Shown: positions 1 through 7,736 of the stretch, one piece after another
How the letters are laid out: every line of letters begins with the position of its first letter
How positions within the stretch are numbered: position 1 is the stretch's first letter
NCBI GenBank assembly: GCA_002898315.1
Contig: BEHV01000019.1
Coordinates: 1-29,658, forward strand
Source of the DNA: a bacterium HR19
GTDB lineage: Bacteria > Calescibacteriota > Calescibacteriia > Calescibacteriales > Calescibacteriaceae
Length of the DNA: 29,658 nt
Direction: 5' to 3'
Position numbers and translations under genes: made by a program
The notes under the pieces: generated by a model
Database searches by the model: none
What the model saw: only the letters and a program-made list of their open reading frames with translations
What the model was told of the DNA's origin: nothing

Positions 1-311
1 GCCTGTCCGCCAAAAGTGAAAACAAGCTGAATAACCAATTTATCTGGGAACGCGCTTTTTATCTCTGTATAGTATGAAAGCAATCTTATAGCAAACTCTC
101 TTGATATTTTGAGCTGAAACTCAAAGTTTATGACCGCCTCCGAATCTTTGAATTTTCCTAAAAAAAGCTTGTCAACTCTTTTTTGTCTGACATGCGGAAA
201 CTCAACATTCTCAACTTTCTCAATCTTTATGTGTTCTATTCCACATATTTTCAGAATCTCACTTTCTATGCCTGAAAACAAATCTTTGAGTGTTATGTCA
301 AACATACCCAT
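1..311 (-). CDS. Rpn-family PD-(D/E)XK nuclease/putative transposase, C-terminus cut by window edge
   Basis: This reading frame opens with ATG at 311 and runs off the left edge without a stop (103 full codons). The N-terminus begins MGMFDITLKDLFSG. A VDKLF segment is followed by VINFEFQLK, which fits the D...E-x-Q core of the Rpn/DUF4351 (PD-(D/E)XK) family. Rpn proteins are DNA nucleases that promote RecA-independent recombination and are often annotated as putative transposases. The C-terminal half cannot be seen, so completeness is unknown. An in-frame ATG two codons in (305) is an alternative start. It follows the nth remnant on the same strand by 64 bp. Family assignment is from motif recognition only. 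Confidence 0.65.
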   Translation of the reverse strand, partial: MGMFDITLKDLFSGIESEILKICGIEHIKIEKVENVEFPHVRQKRVDKLFLGKFKDSEAVINFEFQLKISREFAIRLLSYYTEIKSAFPDKLVIQLVFTFGGQ

Positions 312-375
312 GATAAATAATTTCAGGAATTGGAAAAGTTTTTCCAGAGATTTTTTAAATTGTAAATTTGATTTT

Positions 376-1280
376 TCAGGTATATTTGAAGGAAGCTTTA
401 TACCATCTGCAAAGGTTTTTTAAATCACAAATCTGGCACTCCGGGTTTTTAGCGTGGCAAACTTTCTTCCCGTGTCTTATAAGAGCAAACGAAAACTTGG
501 TCTGGACTTCCTCTGGCACAATTTCTTTTAGCTTGAACTCAATTTCCTCTGGTGAAAGTCCTTCATCTACTAAACCTAATCTTTGAGATACTCTCATCAA
601 GTGCGTATCAACAATTATCGCGGGTTTCCCGTATGCTCCCCCAACAACCATATTAGCTGTTTTTCTTCCTATACCTTTTATCTTCACAAGTTCATCAACA
701 GAATCAGGACAACCATATTAGCTGTTTTTCTTCCTATACCTTTTATCTTCACAAGTTCATCAACAGAATCAGGAACCTTTCCCTGATACTTTTCAATTAT
801 CTCTTTTGATACATTTATTACCGTCTGGGCTTTTTTGTACCAAAAGTTTATCTTTGACACATAATCTTTAAGGTCTTCTGGTTTCAGGTTAGCGAAATCC
901 TCAGGGTTCTTATATTTTTGAAATAACTTTTCTGTCGCGGAATTCACAACTTCATCTCTTGCTTGAGCTGCAAAAATAGCAGAAACAAGAAGCTCAAAAG
1001 GACTTGCAAATCTGAGGTCCAATCTTTCATCGGGATAAGTTTCCAAAATTCTGCTGATAACTTTTTTCTTCTCGTCATATGATTCTAATTCCGAATGCTC
1101 ATAAGGTTTTTCTTCCAAAGGCAATCTCTTTGCTAATCTCTTTTTCACACTTGATCTCTTTCTTGCATCTTCTTTCCTCTTCTTCTTATCAGAAGATTTC
1201 GCCTTTCTTATCTTTGAACTTTTTGATTTTGCTTTCAATTTTTCTGTTTTCTTTTTTGAATGTTTTGATTTTCTTGGCAT
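376..1280 (-). pseudogene. nth: Endonuclease III (Nth), frameshifted by a 65-bp tandem duplication
   Basis: The protein is the base-excision-repair glycosylase/AP lyase for oxidised pyrimidines. Two frames carry it. Codons from 1280 down to about 684 encode a Lys/Arg-rich tail of about 60 residues, the catalytic core and the helix-hairpin-helix VKIKGIGRKTANMVV, then run into unrelated residues and stop. The frame ending at 376 repeats KIKGIGRKTANMVV, then gives the catalytic-Asp stretch IIVDTHLMRV and the iron-sulfur loop C-x6-C-x2-C-x5-C. The break is caused by a perfect 65-bp tandem duplication (644-708 and 709-773). Because 65 is not a multiple of three, the frame is lost; removing one copy restores an intact 279-residue Nth. 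It may be a recent inactivating slippage event or an assembly error. The basic N-terminal tail is absent from E. coli Nth. The gene starts 34 bp after the acyl-CoA synthetase stop and probably shares its transcript. Confidence 0.88.
644..773. repeat. Perfect tandem duplication, 2 x 65 bp, inside nth
   Basis: Bases 644-708 and 709-773 are identical and directly adjacent, and the match continues one base further at 774. The unit begins ACAACCATATTAGCTG and ends AGAATCAGG. It covers the codons of the Nth helix-hairpin-helix. The length causes a frameshift. The absence of any mismatch means the duplication is very recent or is an assembly artefact. Confidence 0.97.
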
Positions 1281-1314
1281 AAATTTTTGACTCGTTGCTT
1301 TTGCTCTGGAAGTT

Positions 1315-3273
1315 TCACATAGCTTTTTCTATCTCATCAAGTGCGCTGGGATTTTCAAGAGAAGATATATCTCCCAGTGGCTTTCCAAGATACTTCGCTC
1401 TTATCAATCTTCTCATTATTTTAGCGTTCCTGGTTTTGGGAAGAGCGCTGACGAATTTCACATCTTTTGGAGCAATAGCTTTACCGAGCTTCTGTGCTAC
1501 GATATTTTTTATCTCTTCTTTGACCTTCTCTGATGGCTCAACACCCGGTTTCAAAACAGCAAAAACAACAGGAACCTCTCCCTTCACTTCATCTGGAACT
1601 CCTATTGCTGCACACTCAACAACCTTACCACTTTCTATAACAGCGGTTTCTATTTCAGCAGGACCTACTCTTTTGCCGGCGACTTTCAGCGTATCATCAC
1701 TTCTACCGTGCAGAAACCAAAAACCATCTTCATCTTGCGAGGCAAAATCTCCATGATACCACACTCCTTCAAATGTTGACCAATATGCTTCTTTGTATCT
1801 TTGGGGATCTCTCCACAGACCGCGGGTCATACCAGGCCAGGGTTTCTTACACACAAGCTCTCCAACCTCCCCCCTTTTCACAGGTTTCCCATCGCTCCCG
1901 AATATATCTATATCCATCCCGAGAGCTGGACCGACAAGACTCATCGGCTTGATTTTATCTATCGGATGCGGAGATAGGAAACAAGCAGCAACTTCTGTCC
2001 CCCCAGAAAGGTTTATTATCGGAATCTTTCCTTTCCCAACCTTTTCAAAAACCCACATATATGGAGCGTAGTTCATCGGCTCACCCGTAGAACCTATATA
2101 TTTAAGAGAGCTTATGTTATGTTTCAGAACTTCTTCATCTTTGAACTTCATCAGAGACCTGACGAATGTCGGGGAAAGTCCGAGCGAGGTTATCTTATGC
2201 TTTTCTATCATCTCAAAAACACGTGAAGGGTACGGATAATCAGGAGCTCCGTCATATAAGAACACTGCAGCACCATTTGCGAGTGAGGCAACAAACTCCC
2301 ACGGACCCATTATCCACCCTATATCTGTTATCCAGAACATTATATCGCCAGGTTTGAGGTCCATCTGGAACGCTCCTTCTTCCGCTATTTTGACAAGGAA
2401 ACCACCATGAACATGAACAGCTCCCTTTGGCTTCCCCGTAGTTCCAGATGTATAAATTATCATAAAAGGATGTTCTGAATCAACTTCCTCAGGTTCTGCA
2501 TAACCATCAGAAGATATAACATCAGAAGCGAAGACATCTTTTTGGGTTCTTGGAATTTTCTCGTCTGTATATCTGAAAACAAGAACCTTTTCACAGGATT
2601 GGACATCTTTCACCGACTCATCTGCGACCTCCTTCATGTTTATAAATTTTCCTCTTCTTTTTGTTCCGTCTGCGGTAATAAGGAGTTTTGCTTCCGCATC
2701 TTGCAACCTTATTCTAACTGCATCAGGACCGTAGCCGGAAAACATGGGGACAACGATAGCTCCTATATGAGCTATGGCGAGAAACGATGCGAGCGCTTCG
2801 GGTGTCATAGGCATAAAAAGTCCAACCCTATCTCCTTTCTTTACTCCAAGCTTTTTGAGAGCGGACCCAATCTTTGACACAAGGTCTGATAGCTCTCCAA
2901 AAGTAAGCCTTCTCACCTTCCCTTCTTCATTCTCCCAAATTACCGCGAGAAAATTCCTATCATATTTTAAGCAGTTTTCGGAGAGGTTTATTTTCCCATC
3001 AACAAACCACTTCGCCCATTCTATACCCTGAGATACATCTAAAACCTTTGTGTATTTTTTTCTCCACTTTATGCCTAAGAACTTTTCAACTTCTCTCCAG
3101 AAATGTTCTATATCTTCCTGAGATTTTTTTCTGAGGTCCCATATATCTTCTGCTCCGAATTTATGCATAAATTCCGCAACCCGAGATTTGAGATAATGAC
3201 CGTATGGCTCCCAGATTATATGAAGTTTCTCCTCCACAATGTAAAATTTATTCACTCCTGAACATTTGTTCAA
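1315..3273 (-). CDS. AMP-forming acetyl-/acyl-CoA synthetase (Acs-like)
   Basis: The enzyme activates a carboxylic acid (acetate or a similar short acid) with ATP and CoA in the cytoplasm. The 652-residue length matches the Acs family. The Acs-type N-terminal domain comes first, then the ATP-binding loop YTSGTTGKPKG (about 274-284), SGGTE (about 423-427), the hinge region GRSDDTLKVAGKRVGPAEIE (about 523-542) and the C-terminal PKTRNAKIMRR (about 612-622). Its Lys (about 618) corresponds to the adenylation lysine that is acetylation-controlled in Acs. The acyl-pocket segment SGGTEVAACFL differs from the WQTETGG stretch of classical Acs, so acetate is not certain; propionate or another short acid is possible. 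TTG at 3273 is taken as the start: the first in-frame ATG is about 36 codons in and would remove conserved N-terminal sequence. A TATTTT hexamer lies 7 nt upstream. GTG at codon 7 or 13 is an alternative. Confidence 0.88.
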   Translation of the reverse strand: MNKCSGVNKFYIVEEKLHIIWEPYGHYLKSRVAEFMHKFGAEDIWDLRKKSQEDIEHFWREVEKFLGIKWRKKYTKVLDVSQGIEWAKWFVDGKINLSENCLKYDRNFLAVIWENEEGKVRRLTFGELSDLVSKIGSALKKLGVKKGDRVGLFMPMTPEALASFLAIAHIGAIVVPMFSGYGPDAVRIRLQDAEAKLLITADGTKRRGKFINMKEVADESVKDVQSCEKVLVFRYTDEKIPRTQKDVFASDVISSDGYAEPEEVDSEHPFMIIYTSGTTGKPKGAVHVHGGFLVKIAEEGAFQMDLKPGDIMFWITDIGWIMGPWEFVASLANGAAVFLYDGAPDYPYPSRVFEMIEKHKITSLGLSPTFVRSLMKFKDEEVLKHNISSLKYIGSTGEPMNYAPYMWVFEKVGKGKIPIINLSGGTEVAACFLSPHPIDKIKPMSLVGPALGMDIDIFGSDGKPVKRGEVGELVCKKPWPGMTRGLWRDPQRYKEAYWSTFEGVWYHGDFASQDEDGFWFLHGRSDDTLKVAGKRVGPAEIETAVIESGKVVECAAIGVPDEVKGEVPVVFAVLKPGVEPSEKVKEEIKNIVAQKLGKAIAPKDVKFVSALPKTRNAKIMRRLIRAKYLGKPLGDISSLENPSALDEIEKAM

Positions 3274-3280
3274 ATTCAGA

Positions 3281-3286
3281 AAAATA
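3281..3286 (-). promoter_or_regulatory. Candidate -10 element of a leaderless promoter (acyl-CoA synthetase)
   Basis: TATTTT read on the minus strand lies 7 nt before the TTG start at 3273, and no Shine-Dalgarno is present. A transcription start about 7 nt downstream would fall on the start codon. No good -35 was seen. Confidence 0.3.
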
Positions 3287-3293
3287 GCGGAAA

Positions 3294-4211
3294 TTAAAAC
3301 TTGACAAAAGATATGAGATTGATGTATTTTTCGTCTTTTCCTCTTACAACGTTGAAATATTTCTGTTGAATCATACGGGTTATCTTGAAATCTCCATTTC
3401 CTATTTTTCGCCCATCTATTTCTCTTATCGGAGTTATCTCAGCTGCTGTTCCCGTCAGGAATGCCTCATCTGCAATATACAGCTCATCTCTCGTTATATC
3501 TCTTTCTACACAATCTATCTGAAACTCTTTGAAAAACATCATTACAACTCTTCTTGTTATGCCGGGCAATATAGATTTTGGAGGGGGAGTAAAAACTTTT
3601 GAATCCTTCACAACAAATATGTTTTCTCCTGCTCCTTCTGAGACAAACCCGTTTGAATCAAGCAAAATAGCTTCATCGTACCCGAGTTCTTTTGCCTCTT
3701 TTTTCGCAAGAATTGAATTGACATAGTATCCACAGACCTTAGCTTTTGCCATAGATGAATTAACATAATGCCTCTGAAATGAAGAAATTTTGGCTCTTAT
3801 TCCGTTTTTCAATCCTTCTTCGCCAAGATATGTTCCCCACGGCCAAACAGCTATCGCAACATGAACAGGATTTGTATAAGCATAAAGTCCCATATCTCCA
3901 TCACCTATGAAAACTATCGGTCTTATGTATCCCGCTCTCACCGAATTGATTCTGACTGTTTCAACAATTGCATTTTCTAACTCCTTCTCTTCAAAAGGTA
4001 TTTTTATACCCACTATCTTTGCAGATTCAAACAATCTCTGCACATGCCAAGAGAGGCAGAATATCCCTGACAGATTTTTCTCACACTCATATACTCTTAT
4101 TCCTTCAAAAACCCCAAGCCCGTAGTGAAGCGTGTGAGTTAGAACGTGTATTTTTGCATCTTCCCACCTGACGAATTTACCATCAAACCAAATGTATTCT
4201 GTCCTTTCCAC
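3294..4211 (-). CDS. ilvE: Branched-chain amino acid aminotransferase (IlvE)
   Basis: This fold-type IV PLP aminotransferase carries out the last step of Leu/Ile/Val synthesis (and the first of their breakdown) with glutamate/2-oxoglutarate. At 305 residues it matches the E. coli enzyme (309). The conserved sequence follows it throughout: TLHYGLGVFEGIR near residue 30, the PLP lysine in AKAKVCGYY (about Lys158), DSNGFVSEGAGENIF, LPGITR, ADEAFLTGTAAEITPI and the C-terminal ITRMIQQ helix. The start is GTG, supported by a GGGAG Shine-Dalgarno 6 nt upstream and a TATAAT hexamer about 40 nt upstream. It lies 20 bp upstream of the acyl-CoA synthetase on the same strand. D-amino-acid transaminase and aminodeoxychorismate lyase share the fold but fit less well. 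No other ilv/leu gene is nearby. Confidence 0.95.
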   Translation of the reverse strand: MERTEYIWFDGKFVRWEDAKIHVLTHTLHYGLGVFEGIRVYECEKNLSGIFCLSWHVQRLFESAKIVGIKIPFEEKELENAIVETVRINSVRAGYIRPIVFIGDGDMGLYAYTNPVHVAIAVWPWGTYLGEEGLKNGIRAKISSFQRHYVNSSMAKAKVCGYYVNSILAKKEAKELGYDEAILLDSNGFVSEGAGENIFVVKDSKVFTPPPKSILPGITRRVVMMFFKEFQIDCVERDITRDELYIADEAFLTGTAAEITPIREIDGRKIGNGDFKITRMIQQKYFNVVRGKDEKYINLISFVKF

Positions 4212-4217
4212 TTCCGT

Positions 4218-4222
4218 CTCCC
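4218..4222 (-). promoter_or_regulatory. Ribosome binding site deciding the GTG start of ilvE
   Basis: GGGAG on the minus strand stands 6 nt before GTG at 4211. It is one of few clear Shine-Dalgarno sites in this window and it selects GTG, since no ATG is near. Confidence 0.6.
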
Positions 4223-4251
4223 GTCGCTCAATAGAAAAGCAAAAATAAAAA

Positions 4252-4257
4252 ATTATA
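4252..4257 (-). promoter_or_regulatory. Candidate -10 box (TATAAT) for ilvE
   Basis: A perfect TATAAT on the minus strand lies about 40 nt before the ilvE start in an A-rich 135-bp gap (4212-4346) between ilvE and the ferredoxin reductase. No convincing -35 was found at 16-18 nt. Confidence 0.4.
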
Positions 4258-4346
4258 AAGCAGAAAAAGAGAAAAAATAAAAATCAAAAAATAAATCAAG
4301 TGAAAAAAGAAAAGAAAAAAATCATGCTTCAAAAATTCTTTCAGTA

Positions 4347-5093
4347 TCAGTAATATTTCTCTTCTTTTATTCTGTTCTCTGGAAACTTTGCTCTTTTCAG
4401 TATATCTTTCACATTCTTAATCATATCAGGATTACCGCAAGCATATCCTGTTGTGTCTTCGTAGGTGAAACCGTGGTTATCTGCATATTTCCTGACAAGC
4501 TCATCAACTCTTCCTGTTTCCCCCTTCCAGTTTGTATCCTCCCATGGTCTTGAAACCGTAGGAACATATATGAGCCAATCAACTTTTTTTGAAAGCTCTC
4601 CGAGTTCTTCTTTATATATTCCAAGCTCCCACGACCTTGAACCACCGTGAATTACAAGAAATTTATTTGGCTCCTTTAATTTTCCCATCTCAAGCTCGTA
4701 CTTTTGCGTTCTTATCATGCTCAAAAAAGGAGCAAGACCAGTGACAGTGCAGACCATAAGATGCTTTTTTGTTTCTGGGTTCAGAGTGAACTTCCCGACT
4801 ATTCTTGGTCTGAGCCATATCTTATCTCCGACCTTCATCTTCCATATTTTCGGAGTCAATTTTCCGTGAGGGACAAGTTCTATGTAGAACTCAAGAAATT
4901 CTTCATATATAGATGAGGCAATTGAGTAGGGACGCCAGATTATTTTTCCGTCATCTCCCTCAAGTCCGAGTGTAGCATATTGACCCGGAACGAACTTTGG
5001 TCTTTCAGCATCAAGAACTCTGAATTTGAACATACCGAGGTCTTCCGAAAAGTCAATTCTTTCTATAAGCTCTGCTTTCAGAAAATCTGGCAT
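4347..5093 (-). CDS. Ferredoxin/flavodoxin-NADP+ reductase family protein
   Basis: This FAD enzyme would move electrons between NADP(H) and ferredoxin or flavodoxin in the cytoplasm. The 248-residue protein has the single-subunit bacterial Fpr layout: a FAD beta-barrel with RPYSIAS (54-60), then the NADP domain with TVTGLAPFL (116-124), HGGSRSWELGIY, GYACGNPDMI (217-225) and an aromatic C-terminus EEKYY that is expected to stack on the flavin. There is no 2Fe-2S domain, so it is not an oxygenase reductase. ATG at 5093 is chosen; the frame extends to TTG at 5111, but neither has a Shine-Dalgarno. It is transcribed divergently from the NrdJ-like gene across an AT-rich gap of about 125 bp. The natural partner is not in the window. 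Confidence 0.87.
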   Translation of the reverse strand: MPDFLKAELIERIDFSEDLGMFKFRVLDAERPKFVPGQYATLGLEGDDGKIIWRPYSIASSIYEEFLEFYIELVPHGKLTPKIWKMKVGDKIWLRPRIVGKFTLNPETKKHLMVCTVTGLAPFLSMIRTQKYELEMGKLKEPNKFLVIHGGSRSWELGIYKEELGELSKKVDWLIYVPTVSRPWEDTNWKGETGRVDELVRKYADNHGFTYEDTTGYACGNPDMIKNVKDILKRAKFPENRIKEEKYY

Positions 5094-5218
5094 ACGAAAA
5101 TTTTTCTGCAAGACGATTTGATTTCTCTTATTTCAATTTTTTTATCTGTTAATTAAAAAAAACTTCAAATATTGAATATTTAATAAAATTATGATTGAAG
5201 ATTAAAATTTTTCAGGTT

Positions 5219-5818
5219 ATGGGAGCTAAGGAGTTTGAGAGACCTTTTTCCATGAGAGGATTGACAACGAAGTTGAAGACACCACATGGCTCAATGTTCA
5301 TCACAATAAACTTCTGGGAAGGTCAGATAAAAGAGGTTTTTGTCGTCGTATCAAAACCCGGCTCAGAAGTTAGAGCTTGCGCAGAAGCTCTCGGAAGAGT
5401 TATATCTCTTGCACTCCAAAAGGGAGTTCCAGCAGAAGATATCGCAGAAACTCTTGAAAACATAAAAACAGAAGAGGTTGTATGGAACAAAGCGCAAGAT
5501 GGAAAAAGTTTCACCGTATCTTCTATACCAGATGCAATAGCAAAAGCAATAAGGTTCTGCCTATCTCTTAAACATTCCCCCGATACCCTGATACACCCCA
5601 CAAAACCCCAAAAAGAAAATGATGAGAAAAAAAATAACAGCAAAAACAAACCTGATAAAGAAAATCCCGCTCCGGCAGAAAGAGAAAATAACCCTCAAGA
5701 TAAAAAAGTAAAATCTTCAGGAGAACTCGGTATATGTCCCGATTGCCACTCTTCATCGGTCGTTTTTCAAGAAGGATGTTACACCTGCATGAACTGTGGA
5801 TACACAAAATGCTCATAA
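5219..5818 (+). CDS. Free-standing C-terminal (TSCPD plus Cys-rich) domain of B12-dependent ribonucleotide reductase, NrdJb-like
   Basis: The protein matches only the C-terminal part of class II (cobalamin) ribonucleotide reductase. Residues about 5-110 hold the TSCPD-type segment: RPFSMRGLTTKLKTP, FITINF, AEALGRVISLALQKGVP and SIPDAIAKAI. A Lys/Asn/Pro-rich linker (about 120-168) follows. The tail is CPDC...GCYTCMNCGYTKCS (Cys 173, 176, 187, 190, 193, 198). In NrdJ this tail holds the cysteines that re-reduce the active site. The catalytic barrel is absent: upstream is an opposite-strand reductase, and no other part of NrdJ is in the window. A two-gene NrdJa/NrdJb arrangement is known in Pseudomonas aeruginosa, so this may be a partner subunit rather than debris. 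ATG 5219 is preferred (TAAAAT 10 nt upstream); TTG at 5195 is the longer alternative. Confidence 0.82.
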   Translation: MGAKEFERPFSMRGLTTKLKTPHGSMFITINFWEGQIKEVFVVVSKPGSEVRACAEALGRVISLALQKGVPAEDIAETLENIKTEEVVWNKAQDGKSFTVSSIPDAIAKAIRFCLSLKHSPDTLIHPTKPQKENDEKKNNSKNKPDKENPAPAERENNPQDKKVKSSGELGICPDCHSSSVVFQEGCYTCMNCGYTKCS

Positions 5819-5908
5819 AAACCTTTCGCCATCAAAAGAAAGTCAGATAAAAGAAAACAAAAAAACATAAATAAAATCACAACATAACTAAAAATCTTTT
5901 GTATCATA

Positions 5909-7294
5909 ATGAAAACAAAGAGAAATCTTTTCAGATACATATTTTTGCTCTTTCTCACCACATTCCCATCACACCATATATCTGGTAGCACAAATCAAAA
6001 AGAAATATGGCAGAAAATACTTATAAAAGATAGCATCATAGGATACTCAGTAGTAAGAAAAAAGGGAGAACTCGTAGAAGAAAGAATAAACATGAAACTC
6101 AAAGCCATGGGAGTTCAGCGTGAAGTAAAAACGTATCTCAACTGGATATCAAAAGAAGATTATTCGTTCAGAGAACTCCACTTTGAGATGGAAAGTGAAG
6201 GAAATAAAATAAGTATATCTGCAAAAGTTGCTCCCGGAAAACTTAAAATATCATCAGGTAAAAACTCTGATGAAATACCAATACCGCAAGGCAATGTTTG
6301 GACCGGCTCGTCTTTTATCTTCATAATAGAAAACCTTATATCAAAAGGAGAAAAAATAATCAACATATCAATTCCATACTTTGACCCATCTGTTCTCAGG
6401 AAAGACGAAATGACTATAAACTTTGAGAGAGAATGGGGAAACCTTCTTGTATTCCGTAAAACCTTCGCCGGAATCTCCTCTTTCATATACTTTGATAAAA
6501 CCGGAAAATTCATAAAAGAAGAGGGACCGATGGGAATAGTATCTTATACATCAGAAAAAGATGAGGTACTGAAGGCACTTGAAAAATCTAAAAAAGATAT
6601 AGATATAATTTTCTCAACATCTGTTGCGGTTGAAGGGAATTTATTCCCGGAATCATCAATGAGAAACAGAATAAAAAGGGTACTGCTTCTTGTAAGTGGA
6701 GTGAAAGAGATACCTTCTTTCCCACCGAGGCAAATTTCAAAAGAGACGAAAGAAGGATTTCTCGTTGAGATACTAAAAGACGCAAAGCTAAAAGACGATG
6801 GAAATGAAATATCAAAGTATCTTTCTTCTGAACTTCTTATTGAATCTGATTCACCAGAGATAAAAAAGATAGCCATGCAGATAAAGTCGTCCGCAGACGG
6901 AAAAAATCCAAAAGATTTGATGAAAGCGGTCTCTGATTGGGTTTATAAAAATTTAGAAAAAACATCGGTCCTCAGTATGCCTTCGGCATTACAGGTTTTG
7001 AAAGACAAAAAAGGAGATTGCAATGAACACTCTGTTCTCACCGTCGCAATCTTGCGAGCTCTCAACATACCATCGCGGGTGGTCTTCGGATTAATCTACG
7101 ACTCCCGTAAATTCTACTACCACGCATGGGTTGAAGCTTTTGACGGAAAAGAATGGATAGAATTTGACCCCACATGGGGATTGTTCCCAGCAGATATACT
7201 CAGGGTAAGAATAGGCACAGGAAATGTTTCAGAATGGGTAAAAGTTCTTGAATATGTGGGAAAAGTGAGAATCAAATTCATAAAATGGGAATAA
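5909..7294 (+). CDS. Secreted transglutaminase-like (cysteine protease fold) protein
   Basis: The 461-residue protein begins with a signal peptide or membrane anchor (Lys/Arg start, hydrophobic residues 8-20). About 300 residues of unrecognised, probably beta-rich region follow. The C-terminal 130 residues form a transglutaminase-like domain with the full catalytic triad: Cys371 in GDCNEHS, His405 in YYHAWVEA and Asp420 in FDPTWG. Such domains in bacteria act as proteases, amidases or cross-linking enzymes, usually outside the cytoplasm. The substrate cannot be told. The start ATG has no clear Shine-Dalgarno. The 4-TM gene follows after 18 bp, so the two are probably cotranscribed and may work together at the membrane. 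Confidence 0.8.
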   Translation: MKTKRNLFRYIFLLFLTTFPSHHISGSTNQKEIWQKILIKDSIIGYSVVRKKGELVEERINMKLKAMGVQREVKTYLNWISKEDYSFRELHFEMESEGNKISISAKVAPGKLKISSGKNSDEIPIPQGNVWTGSSFIFIIENLISKGEKIINISIPYFDPSVLRKDEMTINFEREWGNLLVFRKTFAGISSFIYFDKTGKFIKEEGPMGIVSYTSEKDEVLKALEKSKKDIDIIFSTSVAVEGNLFPESSMRNRIKRVLLLVSGVKEIPSFPPRQISKETKEGFLVEILKDAKLKDDGNEISKYLSSELLIESDSPEIKKIAMQIKSSADGKNPKDLMKAVSDWVYKNLEKTSVLSMPSALQVLKDKKGDCNEHSVLTVAILRALNIPSRVVFGLIYDSRKFYYHAWVEAFDGKEWIEFDPTWGLFPADILRVRIGTGNVSEWVKVLEYVGKVRIKFIKWE

Positions 7295-7312
7295 AATAAG
7301 TCAAAAAAGCTT

Positions 7313-7690
7313 ATGCCTTTTCTTGCAAGATTATTTGTGAGAACATCTTTTATCTTCCTCATAATTGGACTTTTTCTCATGATACTATCAAATAAATTTC
7401 CCTCTCTCTTCCCCGTATCAATCCACTCAATAACTCTCGGATGGATAACCAACATGATATTTGGTGTCAGCTTCTGGATGTTCCCAAGAGTGAGCAGAGA
7501 AAACCTCTATGGCAACACAAAAATCGTCTTTCTATCATTTGCTCTTCTTAATGCCGGAAATTTCACAAGAATAATATCTGAACCATTCATCTATAAAAAT
7601 ATACTGAAAATTCTTTTCGTTCTCTCGCTGACTTTACAGTTTCTCGGATGTCTCACCTTCTCTATTTATATCTGGAAAAGAATAAAGTGA
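7313..7690 (+). CDS. Small 4-TM membrane protein with a heme-copper-oxidase-subunit-I-like motif
   Basis: The 125-residue protein is almost entirely four hydrophobic helices (about 8-26, 36-57, 70-88 and 98-120). The second helix carries SIHSITLGWITNMIFGVSFW followed by MFPR (about 37-59). A single His, then GW, FG and WMFPR recalls the first conserved helix of heme-copper oxidase subunit I and related NnrS-like proteins. There is only one clear His, so a catalytic centre is not possible within this protein alone; heme binding or quinol contact would need a partner or oligomer. It lies 18 bp downstream of the transglutaminase-like gene. The family link is my inference from the motif. Confidence 0.65.
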   Translation: MPFLARLFVRTSFIFLIIGLFLMILSNKFPSLFPVSIHSITLGWITNMIFGVSFWMFPRVSRENLYGNTKIVFLSFALLNAGNFTRIISEPFIYKNILKILFVLSLTLQFLGCLTFSIYIWKRIK

Positions 7691-7710
7691 TGAAAAGTCA
7701 AGAACAAGAT

Positions 7711-7716
7711 TATAAT
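7711..7716 (+). promoter_or_regulatory. Candidate -10 box (TATAAT) ahead of the kinase-SDR-methyltransferase-glycosylase unit
   Basis: A perfect TATAAT lies 20 nt before ATG 7737, with an AGAGG Shine-Dalgarno at 7726-7730 (6-nt spacing). It would give a short leader for the four overlapping genes that follow. No clear -35 is seen. Confidence 0.4.
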
Positions 7717-7736
7717 TTTCTATCAAGAGGCATAAT

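Noticed and set aside
1-311. Intact insertion sequence carrying the Rpn gene
   Set aside because: Rpn genes are usually not within IS ends; no terminal inverted repeats or target duplication are visible and the gene runs off the window.
644-774. Programmed frameshift in nth
   Set aside because: The two frames are explained completely by an exact 65-bp duplication; there is no slippery heptamer or stem needed.
1295-2877. Plus-strand open frames opposite the acyl-CoA synthetase
   Set aside because: They mirror a well-conserved enzyme on the other strand and have no recognisable protein features.
5094-5218. Cobalamin riboswitch upstream of the NrdJ-like gene
   Set aside because: The gap is only about 125 bases and shared with a divergent gene; no B12-box-like sequence was seen. 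The gaps before cbiC and cobA-hemD are also too short.
5901-5911. Shared TATCAT(A/T)ATG at 5909 and 18697 as a promoter signature
   Set aside because: The hexamer is one base from the start codon, too close for a -10 box of that gene; only two examples.
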